Part shown: positions 32,001 to 41,656 of the stretch, in pieces
How positions within the stretch are numbered: the stretch's first letter is position 1
Layout: the number at the start of each line of letters is the position of its first letter
Source of the DNA: Gigantopelta aegis
Taxonomy: Eukaryota; Mollusca; Gastropoda; Neomphalida; Peltospiridae
Length of the DNA stretch: 64,000 bases
Reading direction: 5' to 3'
Assembly (NCBI RefSeq): GCF_016097555.1
Contig: NC_054706.1
Span: forward strand, 53,209,793 to 53,273,792
Translations under genes and position numbers: made by a program
The notes under the pieces: generated by a model
Database searches by the model: none
What the model saw: the letters and a program-made list of their open reading frames with translations, nothing else
What the model was told of the DNA's origin: nothing

Positions 32001-35000
32001 TTCCTGAGTTTGCTGCATTGTAAGATGCTTCGGACTAATAAAATATTTCTAGTACAAATATTAGAACGATCAGAAACATGTTTAATATACAGCCACTAAT
32101 ATTTTTATGCAGAAATATATATTTGATATGTAAATACAATCGTTAAAACGTCTCCGTTAGTCGATAACATCTTAAAAATTGCAGCAAACAGGAATGTCCC
32201 TTTAAAGGAATGCTAAAGCAAGGCTTTTGGACTGGTGTGCATATTCAACAATACATAATGCACATTATTGCTTAATATCAACAAGTATAATCGTATAGTT
32301 AATTAATAAAACGGTTAAATGTGACGGCTATTATATATAACGCGCGCAGCCATTTTGTACCATCCCAGTGAATACACCTCTGGCAAGCTGGTGGTTACAT
32401 TTTACCTAACGTGTCATGTCAGGAATTAGTCTTCGAACTGAAGAAACAAAACATACCTGATTTTTGCGGATGTATCGCAATGTTCTGTAATAACAATCCC
32501 AATAACACAGCAACGTGTATATGTGGTTTATTTTTCAATACAAAATAAACCACCATTGTCAGTGTTGAAATAACTATTATATTTTGTATATAAATTAACC
32601 CACGTACTGAAATAATAGTCGGAGTGTTTTCTTGGTTAATTGGTCTTTTCTTTTCTTTCCGTGGCCTGTACCTGTGGTTCTTGATTGGCAGGTGTATATT
32701 TAGACGGTCCCTAGACACTGTGTCTAGTCACACTAAAAAGACGTGCCTCTTTTATTAAGATCATAGGGTATTGTGTGATAACCTCAAATCGTAATGGACG
32801 TTACCAGCTTTATTACTGTAAGTAATTCTGTAAAACCCTTGATTAAGTAGACTTTCCCATCTAAAATCACAAAATTGACCAGTTATCACTTGGGTATCGT
32901 GAGTGGTCGTTTTTGCTCGAACGTATCCTACCAATAGGCCTAATAATATGCATTTTTTCTTTGGATTTTTTAAAAGAAAAAAATACTATAACTCGTTATA
33001 TTGATGCAAATTGAAATATATTTAGTTAAATAGTTTATTAAACTGTCAAGTCATTTATGTTGTTTTGCAAGTCAGGTTGATGAAAGCGAAGTGCCTTGTT
33101 GTAAATTAGAGCATTTGTTTACACTGTGCATAATAGAGAAGTTGGACCTGAGCTGATGTCACTTTGCCCCAAGCTATACCACCACCACCGAAACAAAATG
33201 GCTGCCCCCAGTTAGCAGGAATAATCATGGTTTTTTATTAATTCTAAAATTACGCGTTTTTCATTTGTTAAAGTGTCAGTATGTGTTGGTGGGCCGGGTA
33301 TGCATCTTTCCAACACATAAGGCTCTTGTTGGAGTTTAGTCTACCTTTAATAGGAGATAAACTTTTTTTTTAAAGTGGTTAAAGTTCTTGGCAAACTGTT
33401 CTTAAAAGATTTATTTTATTAACTATTACGACTTTAAGAAAAGATATCCCCTATTATTTGGGTTTTAAAGTATGTAATTGCATTTGCTTTGATAAAATTA
33501 AAAATAATATTTGTTGCAGTAGTTATAATTCTTGAATATCTGTTCTGAATGACACAAATATTTGGTTTAATTTTGTTTAAAATGATTGAAACAAAATATA
33601 TATTATATTTTGCTTTGATTAAAGTGCTTACAACTAACTGCTGTGGATATGTTTCATCTTCCAGGGTTACAAGAAAAGACTGAACAAAGTTTTTGAAGAT
33701 GCAGGACTCCAATTGTCAGCAGATGTGAGACAACACCTGTTACATGAAGCCAATGAAAAAGCTATACAGGAAGAGAAGCAAGCAAAGGGAGATCTTGAAA
33801 CTCTGGACCAGTGTAAACAGGTCTCACCCATAGCACTTTCTTACCCAGGTCTTAAGCCCACTTTACATTAACTCGATTTTGCAATCAAGTTTATCGATGT
33901 AGTACACGCATTTTCGCATGCGAAAATTGAGGAGGTAATTGTCCAGATATTTTCTAATTGTACTGGAAGGAAGGAAAGAAATTGTTTATTTAACAACGCA
34001 CTCAGCACATTTTATTTACGGTTATATGGCGTCAGACACATGGTTAAGGACCACACAGATATTGAGGGAGGAAACTTGCTGTCACCACTGCATGGGCTAC
34101 TCTTTTTCGATTAGCAGCAAGGGATCTTTTATATGCACCATCCCATAGACAGGATAGCACATACCACTGCCTTTGATGTACCAGTTGTGGTGCACTGGCT
34201 GGAGCGAGAAATAGCCCAGTGGGCCTACTGACTCGGATTGATTCCAAACCGACCGCACATCAAGCAAGTGCCTTACCACTGGGCTACATCTCGCCTCCTA
34301 ATTGTACTGGAACATGGACAGCAATATTGAAAATAGAGTTGGGAAGTTTACAACAGAACATTTTGATACACTTTCAAGAGGAGAATCCACAACTTTATAA
34401 TGTGCATTATGGGGATCACAGAAATAAAATTATAATCAACAACAAATGGAAGAAAATCTGGGGGAAATGTATGTAAAGGGCCTTGATTGTACCCAATATA
34501 ACAAGTAATCGTATTAGTGTATATACGAGTGGAAATGCGCACGAGAAATAACATTAATGGAAAGTATTTCTCATCCTCCATTAAAAATATACTTTATGTA
34601 GGGTCTTTACAAATAGCCATTATAATGATTGCTAAACTGAAGTAAATCTGACAGGAAAGAATAAATACCCTCTCCTCCCCCACACACCACCCGAGATAGT
34701 TCTCTACTGCTAAATCAAATGTTTTTAAATGTATTCTATAAACATGTGATGATTTCAAATGTTTTTTGTTTCATTATCATTCCCCAGGAATTGACAAACC
34801 TCAGAACAGAAATGGCAGGACTTAGAACGTTATTAGAACTGCATGGTATTACAGACAGCCAAAATGGCATAGAAAAAACAAGTAAAGGTATGTAGCATCA
34901 TGAAACTCTGAGGTCTAGATTCTACTAAAATACTTTTGCTTTGATTTGAAACGACATCATAATTATGTTCATCCTAACATTGTTAATTTTAATGCCTTCG

Positions 35001-36974
35001 AGACAACCATGTTCTGTTAATATAATAACATCCTGATCAAAAGATTGTGTTGTAACCAGTTCGTCAAGTTATTCATTTAGTTTTTCTTTTAAGGGTGGGA
35101 CGTAGCCCAGTGGTAAAGCGCTCGCTTGATGCGCGGTCTGTTTAGGATCAATCCCAGTCTGTGGGCCCATTGGGCTATATCTCGTTCTAGCCAGTGCACC
35201 ATGACTGGTATAACAAAGGCTGTGGTATGTGCTATCCTGTCTGTGGATGGTGCATATAAAAGATCCCTTGCCTACTAATGGCAAAATATAGCGGGTTTCA
35301 TCTTGAAGACTATATGTCAAAATTATAGCCGATGATTAATAAACCAATGTGCTCTAGTGGTGTCGTTAAACAAATAATATTCTTCATTTAATTTAAAATA
35401 TTTTATAATTTCTTCAAATAATTATTTCCATACTTGTACATGAAGCCAGAAAACTTTGCAGGGTTTTCGGGGGGGGGGGGGGGGGGGGTATTGCCAGTTT
35501 TTCATCTAGGATATTAAGGGTTTTTTTCAGGATCTCCCCCCCCCCCCCCTAAAAAAAAGGTTCCCCATCCCTGTGTAATGTATAGCTTAAAGGGACATTC
35601 CTGATTTTGCTGCACTTTTTTTAAGATGTTATCGACTAACAAAGACTTTTTAACAATTGTAATTACATATCAAATATATTTTTCTACATAAAATATTAGT
35701 GGCTGTATATTGAAGGGACATACCCTAGTTTTTAAGCATATATTTTACTATTATAGCCGTTTGTGATAACTGAAATCATACTTTACTTAGATTTTATGGT
35801 TTACACTATCAATTTCTGTACATTCAAAATGTTTTTGGTCATCCTGGTGTTTTTAATATCGCAAAATGCATTTCTCATATTTTTATGAAGTCGAGTTTTA
35901 ATCAATTTTTATAGGGTATTTCACCATTTCAAAGTCACACAGACTCGTGTTTCACTCAATTATAACTTTATCCAAATGTATTACAGGTTTGTAGATTAAT
36001 TAAAGTTAGTGTAAATTTTCACGGCTTGAAACTAGGGTATGTCCCTTTAAACGCGTTTCTGATCATTTTAATATTTTTCATACGTACGAAATTATTTGAA
36101 GACAAAATCCAGTTTGGGCTTCTTACAAATATTAAGACGACCAGAAACACAGTGAAAATACAGACATGGATATGCTAAACCAGAAAATATATTTAATATG
36201 CAAGTTTAATTGTAGAAATATTTTATTAGTCAGAAACATCTTACAATGCAACAAACTCAGAAATGTCCCTTTAAGTTGATACTGAGTCAAGTAGATCCCA
36301 GATGTATTTTCATACCATAAGATTTCTGGAGTTATGGTTCTTACAAATTAAGATTTGGACACGTTTTTTGCTCCAAAGCCATTGATAACTGCAGTTGTTT
36401 TTTAAACTGGCGGTGGCCATGGCAGGCCGGTATACAGGCTGGTAGGTACTGGGTTCGGATCCCAGTCGAGGCATGGGATTTTTAATCCAGATACCGACTC
36501 CAAACCCTGAGTGATTGCTCCGCATGGCTCAATGGGTAGGTGTAAACCACTTGCACCGACCAGTGATCCATAACTGGTTCAACAAAGGCCATGGTTTGTG
36601 CTATCCTGCCTGTGGGAAGCGCAAATAAAAGATCCCTTGCTGCCTGTCGTAAAGAAGAGTAGCCTATGTGGCGACAGCGGGTTTCCTCTAAAAACAGTGT
36701 CAGAATGACCATGTTTGACGTCCAATAGCCGATGATAAGATTAAAAATCAATGTGCTCTAGTGGCGTCGTTAAATAAAACAAACTTTACTTTACTTTTTG
36801 TTTTTTAAACTGTAAAAATAATTTATTTATTTGTCACAATATGTTTGTATGTTTAACTTTACTTCAGATGGAAACTCAACTGTCAAGACTAACCTTAACG
36901 AATCCAACAATGCTGAAACGGTCAATAGTACACGTTCTACACAACTTAATACAGGCAGACTCCAGAGTGATTAA
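21187..36974 (+). CDS. GNPTG: N-acetylglucosamine-1-phosphotransferase gamma subunit
   Basis: Eight exons are firm: 25524-25578, 25975-26106, 26854-26937, 29583-29676, 31067-31264, 33665-33820, 34788-34887 and 36868-36974 (stop TAA). Every junction keeps phase. A candidate first exon, 21187 (or ATG 21250) to 21286, ends in a strong GTAAGT donor in exactly the required phase and encodes a hydrophobic stretch ([11 protein letters not shown]) that could be a signal peptide. With it the protein is 341 aa, or 320 from the inner ATG; human GNPTG is 305. Diagnostic segments are [54 protein letters not shown] and LLVYP, i.e. the MRH lectin-like domain, followed by a DMAP1-binding-like helical region. 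The gamma subunit binds high-mannose lysosomal hydrolases in the cis-Golgi and assists their mannose-6-phosphate tagging by GNPTAB. The second intron begins with GC. Introns carry Tc1, hAT-like, TTAA-type and SINE insertions. Confidence 0.93.
21250..21286 (+). CDS. GNPTG: candidate GNPTG exon 1 (signal peptide)
   Basis: The sequence from ATG 21250 encodes [12 protein letters not shown] plus one base, then GTAAGTAT. An in-frame upstream ATG at 21187 would add 21 residues. The next exon (25524) needs one base from upstream, which this exon supplies. The leader is short and no other upstream exon was found, so the assignment rests on phase, donor quality, hydrophobicity and position. Confidence 0.45.
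21290..22484. other. GNPTG intron 1, first part
   Basis: No exon beyond the candidate exon 1. A 75-bp palindrome (GGGGTATGAACC.. and GTTCATACCC) at 21844-21932 could be a very small MITE. Confidence 0.5.
22485..22793 (+). mobile_element. SINE, tail type B, full length, GNPTG intron 1
   Basis: The A box TGTAGCCCAGTGGTAAAGCG, the B box GAGATCGATCCCC, the body and tail to GTGTCGTTAAACAAAAC are complete. Confidence 0.93.
23347..23533 (+). mobile_element. 187-bp hAT-like MITE (copy 1), 5-bp duplication CCCTC
   Basis: The ends are CAGTGTTCGATATTAA and its near inverse. CCCTC lies at 23342-23346 and 23534-23538. Internal words GGTATCCC/GGGATACC repeat in both orientations. The element has inserted into another repeat of the GGCGGATCC family. 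Confidence 0.85.
23650..23855 (-). mobile_element. diverged minus-strand SINE fragment
   Basis: GCAGCGAGGAATCCTTTATA and ACTGAGCTACATCTCAACCC resemble the reversed body and tRNA-like head. Confidence 0.55.
23886..25482 (-). mobile_element. Tc1/mariner DNA transposon (DD34E), GNPTG intron 1
   Basis: Terminal inverted repeats of about 27 bp (TACTACTCAAAAGAATTTAA) start at 23886 and end at 25482. TA dinucleotides flank both ends. The element is about 1.6 kb and carries one transposase gene on the minus strand. It sits in the first intron of GNPTG, opposite to the direction of that gene. Confidence 0.92.
24099..25120 (-). pseudogene. Tc1-type transposase, one frameshift
   Basis: The start [18 protein letters not shown] (ATG 25120) opens an N-terminal helix-turn-helix. 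The frame then shifts near 25013-25024, and the remainder continues as [27 protein letters not shown] (first Asp), LQDDNARPH (second Asp) and [14 protein letters not shown] (Glu). Thirty-four residues separate the second Asp from the Glu, i.e. DD34E of the Tc1 group. The rest is open to the stop at 24099, so the copy is young but probably inactive. The shift is consistent with loss of a 4-bp tandem unit (CAGT/TCAG) within the helix-turn-helix. Confidence 0.88.
26505..26682. mobile_element. GGCGGATCC-family MITE, GNPTG intron 3
   Basis: GTGGCGGATCCAGAAAAATC at the left and ATGATCCGCCTCTGC at the right form terminal repeats, with GGGGCCCC runs inside. A related, larger copy in reverse lies at about 23220-23572 and carries the 187-bp MITE insertion. 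Confidence 0.65.
27288..29235. mobile_element. hAT-like element of 1.95 kb, 5-bp duplication GTAAC, GNPTG intron 4
   Basis: The left end is CAGGGCTCGACCTTAGCGGT and the right end (reversed) CAGGCCTTGACCTTAAG. GTAAC lies at 27283-27287 and 29236-29240. Subterminal words GGTAGCCC/GGGCTACC repeat at both ends (27304-27385, 29149-29215). No transposase ORF is visible. A TA microsatellite lies at 29016-29051. Confidence 0.8.
29016..29051. repeat. TA microsatellite inside the hAT-like element
   Basis: About 18 TA units within the 27288-29235 element. Confidence 0.95.
29808..29962. mobile_element. G-tract MITE (CACTGGCGTAGCCAG ends), GNPTG intron 5
   Basis: CCACTGGCGTAGCCAGAGGG at the left is inverse to CTGGCTATGCC at the right. 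The interior is GC-rich. It belongs to the same family as 3138 and 13573. Confidence 0.55.
30740..30926 (-). mobile_element. 187-bp hAT-like MITE (copy 2), 5-bp duplication CACGT
   Basis: Same family and same length as the copy at 23347, in opposite orientation and differing at only a few positions. CACGT lies at 30735-30739 and 30927-30931. It sits in GNPTG intron 5. Confidence 0.88.
31994..32201. mobile_element. TTAA-type MITE A, copy 2 (short), plus adjacent fragment
   Basis: A 208-bp copy with the ends GAACATTCCTGAGTTTGCTG and its inverse, bounded by TTAA. A further right-half fragment of the same family abuts it at about 31835-31989. It lies in GNPTG intron 6. Confidence 0.8.
32206..33346. 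mobile_element. TTAA-bounded element of 1.14 kb, GNPTG intron 6
   Basis: TTAA lies at both ends (32202-32205, 33347-33350). The ends AGGAATGCTAAAGCAAGG and (reversed) AGGTAGACTAAACTCC are only moderately similar. The interior (about 32600-33150) is homologous, in reverse orientation, to the element at 40979-43080. No long ORF is present. Confidence 0.6.
33964..34300 (-). mobile_element. SINE, tail type A, full length, GNPTG intron 7
   Basis: The reversed tail A (ATTGTTTATTTAACAACGCA), body and head (CTTACCACTGGGCTACATCT) are complete. It separates GNPTG exons 7 and 8 in antisense orientation. Confidence 0.92.
35093..35375 (+). mobile_element. SINE, tail type B, full length, GNPTG intron 8
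   Basis: The head GTGGGACGTAGCCCAGTGGT, body and tail to GTGTCGTTAAACAAATAA are present. The tail lacks the CCAAATGTTTGACATCC segment. Confidence 0.9.
35591..36270. mobile_element. TTAA-type MITE A, copy 3, interrupted by MITE B
   Basis: Full-length MITE A ends with TTAA at 35587-35590 and 36271-36274. A complete MITE B lies inside at 35714-36046, placed at the TTAA that MITE A carries in its own sequence (compare 17071-17074). It is in GNPTG intron 8. Confidence 0.88.
35714..36046. mobile_element. TTAA-type MITE B nested in MITE A
   Basis: The ends AGGGACATACCCTAGTTTTT and its inverse are flanked by TTGA at the left (one change) and TTAA at the right. Confidence 0.86.
36405..36790 (+). mobile_element. 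SINE with a third head type, tail type B, GNPTG intron 8
   Basis: The head CTGGTAGGTACTGGGTTCGG and the linker GATACCGACTCCAAACCCTG resemble the second SINE family. The body from CTATCCTGCCTGTGGG onward and tail B belong to the main family, so it looks chimeric. It ends 80 bp before the last GNPTG exon. Confidence 0.8.
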
Positions 36975-37020
36975 CCATTTCTTGCCTATTCATCATTCTG
37001 TTCATAGTGTACATAATGAG

Positions 37021-37026
37021 AATAAA
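37021..37026 (+). terminator. candidate poly(A) signal of GNPTG
   Basis: AATAAA lies 47 bp after the GNPTG stop codon, in AT-rich sequence followed by T-rich runs. It is the first canonical hexamer downstream of the stop. Confidence 0.5.
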
Positions 37027-37431
37027 TTATTTTATATATTTTTCTTTTTCCTTATATTGTACCTATAGTTCACATCTATTCTAAAAGTAAGTTTGCACAT
37101 ATACAACTGAAGAGGATAGAATATATATTTTTTAATCTACAAAAAGATGTTCAGGTACCCATAAGTGTATTTGCAGTCTTTTATTATTATTAGTTTCAAT
37201 TATTTTGCTCAATTTTTAACGTTACTGGTATCAAAACAGTTATTTCACAAGATAAAACACTTCCTTCCTTTCTCCCCCCATATCCGTGGTTTAAAATAAG
37301 ACTTTGTACTGCTTATTATACCTCTCAAGCCGTTTCACTAGTTAAATTCATTTCACAGCAATTATTTTTTTTGGCATTATTAGCAAAGAAAGACAAACCA
37401 CTAAAAATCTTCCATGTTAACTCCCATTCTT

Positions 37432-37712
37432 TTAGAGTGCCTGCCAGATGCATGGTCAGTCTAGCATCGATCCCCGTCTGTGGACCCATTGGGCTATTTC
37501 TTGTTCTAGCCGGTGCTCCACAACTGGTGTAACAAAGGCCGTGGTATGTACTATCCTGTCTGTGGGATGGTGCATATAAAAGATCCCTTGCTGCTAATCA
37601 AAAAGAGTAGCCCATGAAGTGGCGACAGTGGGTTTCCTCTCTCAATATCCGTGTGGTCTTTAACCATATAACCGTAACTAAGTGTGGAGTGTGTAGTTAA
37701 ATAAAACATTTT
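37432..37712 (+). mobile_element. SINE, tail type A, head truncated
   Basis: B box AGCATCGATCCCCGTC, body and tail A (GTGTGTAGTTAAATAAAAC) downstream of GNPTG. Confidence 0.88.
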
Positions 37713-38130
37713 TTATTAAACCAGTAAATTAATTTTAGTCCGGCTTGGTTAGGTTAAGAACAAAAAGTATTTTAATAAGTATTTTTATAATACTGAGTCT
37801 CTGCAAGCCAGACTTTCGATTGTTTTACCAGGCCTATGCTTATAAAACTCACTCCAATCTAATGATGTCGCCTGCATACAATTTGTACGATGTCTCAACT
37901 TTTGTCAACAGATTAGAATAATGTCAGTCTGGACTTCACCAAATATGACATGGACCATTTCGTCTACGAGCACTTGATCCATCAGTTATTATTGGGATGC
38001 TTTGGATAATTTTCTAATTGAACTAATGCACCATTACTGGTATGTTGCTATGGTATGCAATACTGGAAAAACTCTCTTAATTGCCATCAGAAAAATATGT
38101 GGCAAGAAGCTTTGTCTCATGTCTAGACCA

Positions 38131-38365
38131 GAGGTGGGATGTAGCCCAGTGGTAAAGCACTTGGTTGATGCAGTCTATTTGGTATCGATTCCCTTCATGG
38201 GACCATTGCGCTATTTCTCGTTCCAGCCAGTGCACGACTGGTATATCAAAGATCCCTTGCTACTAACGAAATGAAAAAATGTAGCGGGTTTCCTCTCTAA
38301 GACTATGTAAAAATTACTAAATGTTTGACATCCAATAGCCAATGATAGTGGTGGTGTTGAACAAA
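38131..38365 (+). mobile_element. SINE, tail type B, internally deleted
   Basis: The head GGTGGGATGTAGCCCAGTGG is complete. The middle of the body (CTATCCTGTCTGTGGGATGG) is missing. The tail has TTTGACATCCAATAGCCAAT. Confidence 0.85.
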
Positions 38366-38627
38366 AACTTTTTATCTCTGGACCAAGTGTTACAATTAGG
38401 GTTAAAGAGACTGTCCCGAGTTTGATGCATTGTACAGACTACCAAAATTTTTCAATTACTTTTATTTTACATTAAATATATTTGTTTATAATATCAGTGT
38501 CTGAATATACAATGGGTTTCTGATCATCCTAACATTTGTAAGTAGCCGAAACTGGATTTGGTCTTCCAATAATTTCATACATAAACAAAGAGTATCGGTG
38601 AGGTACATGATACGCCCATCAGGGCCC

Positions 38628-38746
38628 CGTGCTTATAAAACTTAAGTCTAGACTTTAACGTAATGCTATTTGAATGGCGTTGCCATGACGTTAAAGTCTG
38701 GACTTTAATATTAAAGTCTAGACTTTAAGGTTTATAAGTACGGGGC
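38628..38746. mobile_element. small palindromic MITE
   Basis: The ends are GCCCCGTGCTTATAAAACTT and (reversed) GCCCCGTACTTATAAACC. The interior alternates TTAAGTCTAGACTTTAA words, so the 119-bp element can fold into a nearly complete hairpin. Confidence 0.75.
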
Positions 38747-38819
38747 CTGGAGTTTAATGGAAAACAATATCCATATTAATGAATATGTTACGGGTATGAT
38801 TCAATTGTAATTATGTGAA

Positions 38820-39130
38820 ATTGCAGTGGGATGGATGAAACAATTTGTTTTGGACGGACCACCATCCCAAGTTGTTCCAACATGTGGTTTGATGGTCCTG
38901 TATGCAAGATATGATCCAGACAAGGATTTATTGTTATGCGCAGTAAACCGTAAAAAGTAGGTCACTGTGACCTAGTAATAGTGACACCTCCATCCCTAGT
39001 TTTTCCTACATGAGGTTTGATGGTCCTGTATGCAAGATATGGTCTGGACAAGAAAAAGTTAACAGACGGACGTATGGACGGACTGACGCCATACCATAAT
39101 ACGACTCGTAGATGGGCATATAAAAAGCAG
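38820..39130 (+). repeat. dispersed repeat with internal direct duplication
   Basis: GGTTTGATGGTCCTGTATGC occurs near 38886 and 39012. The tail GGACGGACTGACGCCATACC lies near 39078. The block interrupts MITE A copy 4. Confidence 0.65.
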
Positions 39131-39295
39131 ACATTGGGAAATAAAATGAAGTTTGATCCAGTACAAACACTAGAACAATCAGAAACACATTTAATATACA
39201 GCAACTAATATTTTTAGCAGAAAAATACATTTAATATGCAATTACAATCGTTAAAAAGTCTTTAACAATTGAAAAACACAGGATAGCCTCTTTAA

Positions 39296-40348
39296 GCCTT
39301 GAGTTGACTTAAGACAATGTAACAGATGAGATGTTCAGCTCGTGAATTTGCAGATTCCAGATTGATCGACTGTCGAGATTAATTTTTTTGAATCTTGACA
39401 CCAGCCAAGATGGATCAAGTTGGGAGGCAGCACTCACACTATTAACAAAACCGCAGAAATAAGTTAATGGATTCACCAACTTGGTCACTAGAATCCATAA
39501 TCACTGGTTAAACAGTTATTTTATTCTTATACATAATTATAATTTTAAATTTGAAGCTTAAGTGCACTTGTCATCAAGTTTCAACATTCTTCATGCACCA
39601 AACTGAAACTTTATTTCTTTCCCATATAATTTGAAATACATTGATTTTTAGATGAAACATGATACAAGAATATTCCACTGATGCACCCTTTCATGACATC
39701 ACATACTATGAAGTATTAAACATTTGGATTTGAACACCGACACCGACAATCTCCTTTCTTTTTAAAATTATATCCAGGCCAGTCAGACTTGCCATTCTTG
39801 GAAAGGAAAGAGAACACTGAACTCGCTACCATTTCATATTAAGTCCTAAATGTCCCAAGTGAAATTTTAGACAGACTTTCTGCCCAATGAATATTATCTC
39901 ATTCGGGACAAACTTGATCCAAAATAATAGCTTATTTAGTATCTTGTTAATAAGTCTTATTTATATTTCTTGTAATTCCAAGTGTGTAATTTCAGTTGTA
40001 ACAAGCATCACAAATTCAAGCACAGCATTATTTCCTCAGTTTTTACTGAAATGCTTTCCACACTGATGACCAAACAAATCATTTCTGGATGTTGCTCAAT
40101 TTGTTATTTATTTGAATATGAATCACAAAGGAACTGTTTCATATCTCAATAAACCAGCAAACATTTAAAAATATTATACAAACAACCGTTTCGATAAAAT
40201 TGTCAAAAATGTATATAATATTAAAGAAAAATAAATTACAGTGTAAAAATCTGTTTTACAGATTCTCTAAACATGAGTAGATGAGAAGCTAAAATATCTA
40301 CAACCAAGTGACTTTAGGAAAAAATTTTAAACAGTTGCACAAATGATC
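39296..40348. other. intergenic / probable 3' UTR of MCRIP2
   Basis: Mostly unique AT-rich sequence between the convergent GNPTG and MCRIP2 genes. The part nearest 40349 should be the MCRIP2 3' UTR. No other gene seen. Confidence 0.45.
40107..40112 (-). terminator. candidate poly(A) signal of MCRIP2
   Basis: AATAAA on the minus strand (TTTATT on plus) lies about 240 bp downstream of the MCRIP2 stop codon at 40349. Confidence 0.4.
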
Positions 40349-41606
40349 TCAGCTAGACTCTGTAATTTTCTGATAACATCGGTTTGCTAGGTAACTCTGC
40401 CAATCAATAGGCTTGAAATCTAAAAATAAGAAAAGAATAAAAGTAAGTGAGCATGTTTTAAAACTTAAACATATAAGTCCTCAATAATTTAAACATGTTA
40501 AAGTGGTGTCATACAATAAAAAAAACCCCAAGTAAATGCTAAAATTATGTAGTTTGTACCAGTTATGTCCAGGATATAATATGGACTGCAAAGTATTACA
40601 AAATGTGTAGATTATGTATGTATTACTTTTTAAAAAGCATTTACAATAAAGTACTTTCTTAAATACAAATAGTTACATGTGCACAGTACCTGCTAAATTT
40701 GGATTTGTGTTTTTTTCTCTGTACCATGAAGGGCCAGCTGGAAAACAGAAAGACAAAAAGAGGATGTAAAATAAATTATGTCAAAACTACTCAAGTGGTC
40801 ACTTGCATTCAGCAGCTACTTGTCATGTGACCACATTTTTTCCTTCTGAACAATTTTCAATGTCAAATATTATTAGCAGTCTCCTAAAGCAGAATCACAC
40901 TGGAAGGAATTTTGTTTGAGTCAAAATTGAAATCTGTCAAGTATTTCCTTGAAAGTGATTAAAAAGTGGTTAACTTAAAGGAAACATGTCACATAACCTA
41001 TATTTGGCACCAACCATGTACAATTAATTATAAATTGAATCACCTAAAAAAAAAAATAAAAAAAAAATACTTAAGGAACACCTTAAAAAAAAAAAATAAT
41101 TACTTAAAATATCTCCATAAACCCCCCCCCCCCCCCCCCCCCAGATACGAGCTCTTAGCGGAAATTGCCAATCTTTAGTGAGCAGGGCAATCACGAGGTC
41201 TGTGACGTCAGAGACGCGTCACTTGATCTGAAGCCTTACACTTAAAAGCATTAGTCCGTACCACTCATAAAGAATCTTAAGACTTGCACAGCTTACCAAA
41301 ACAATGCGTGTTCGTTCGCAAAACGTTTTGCCGTATCAATATGAGCTGTTAGTAAATGAAGAAAGACACACATTTACTTACAACAGTGATACTGAAGAAA
41401 AAACGGATAGCGAGTCAGAGGGTGGAGAAACCGATGGTGTTAGACCAGACCGGTCGACCAATTTACAGCCCGGAGCCCGAAAGTAACCCGGAGACAAAAC
41501 CAAAACTCGGATGCTAATGCCGAGGTGTATACTGTTCATATTTAGCATAAAGATACACCTCGATATGATGTATTTAAATATGTAAAAAATATAAATGTAG
41601 GACAAA

Positions 41607-41656
<50 letters not shown>

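Larger units (their letters stand above)
38406..39291. mobile_element. TTAA-type MITE A, copy 4, split by other repeats
   Basis: The TTAA sites are at 38402-38405 and 39292-39295. The left half ends about 38585 and the right half resumes about 39145. Between them lie a small palindromic MITE (38628-38746) and a dispersed repeat (38820-39130). Confidence 0.75.

Noticed and set aside
36841-37068. ORF starting [17 protein letters not shown]
   Set aside because: It overlaps the last GNPTG exon in another frame; the spliced frame ([12 protein letters not shown]) carries the gene.
41304-41486. Stand-alone host gene
   Set aside because: It lies inside a TTAA-bounded repeat, so it is better read as part of a transposon.
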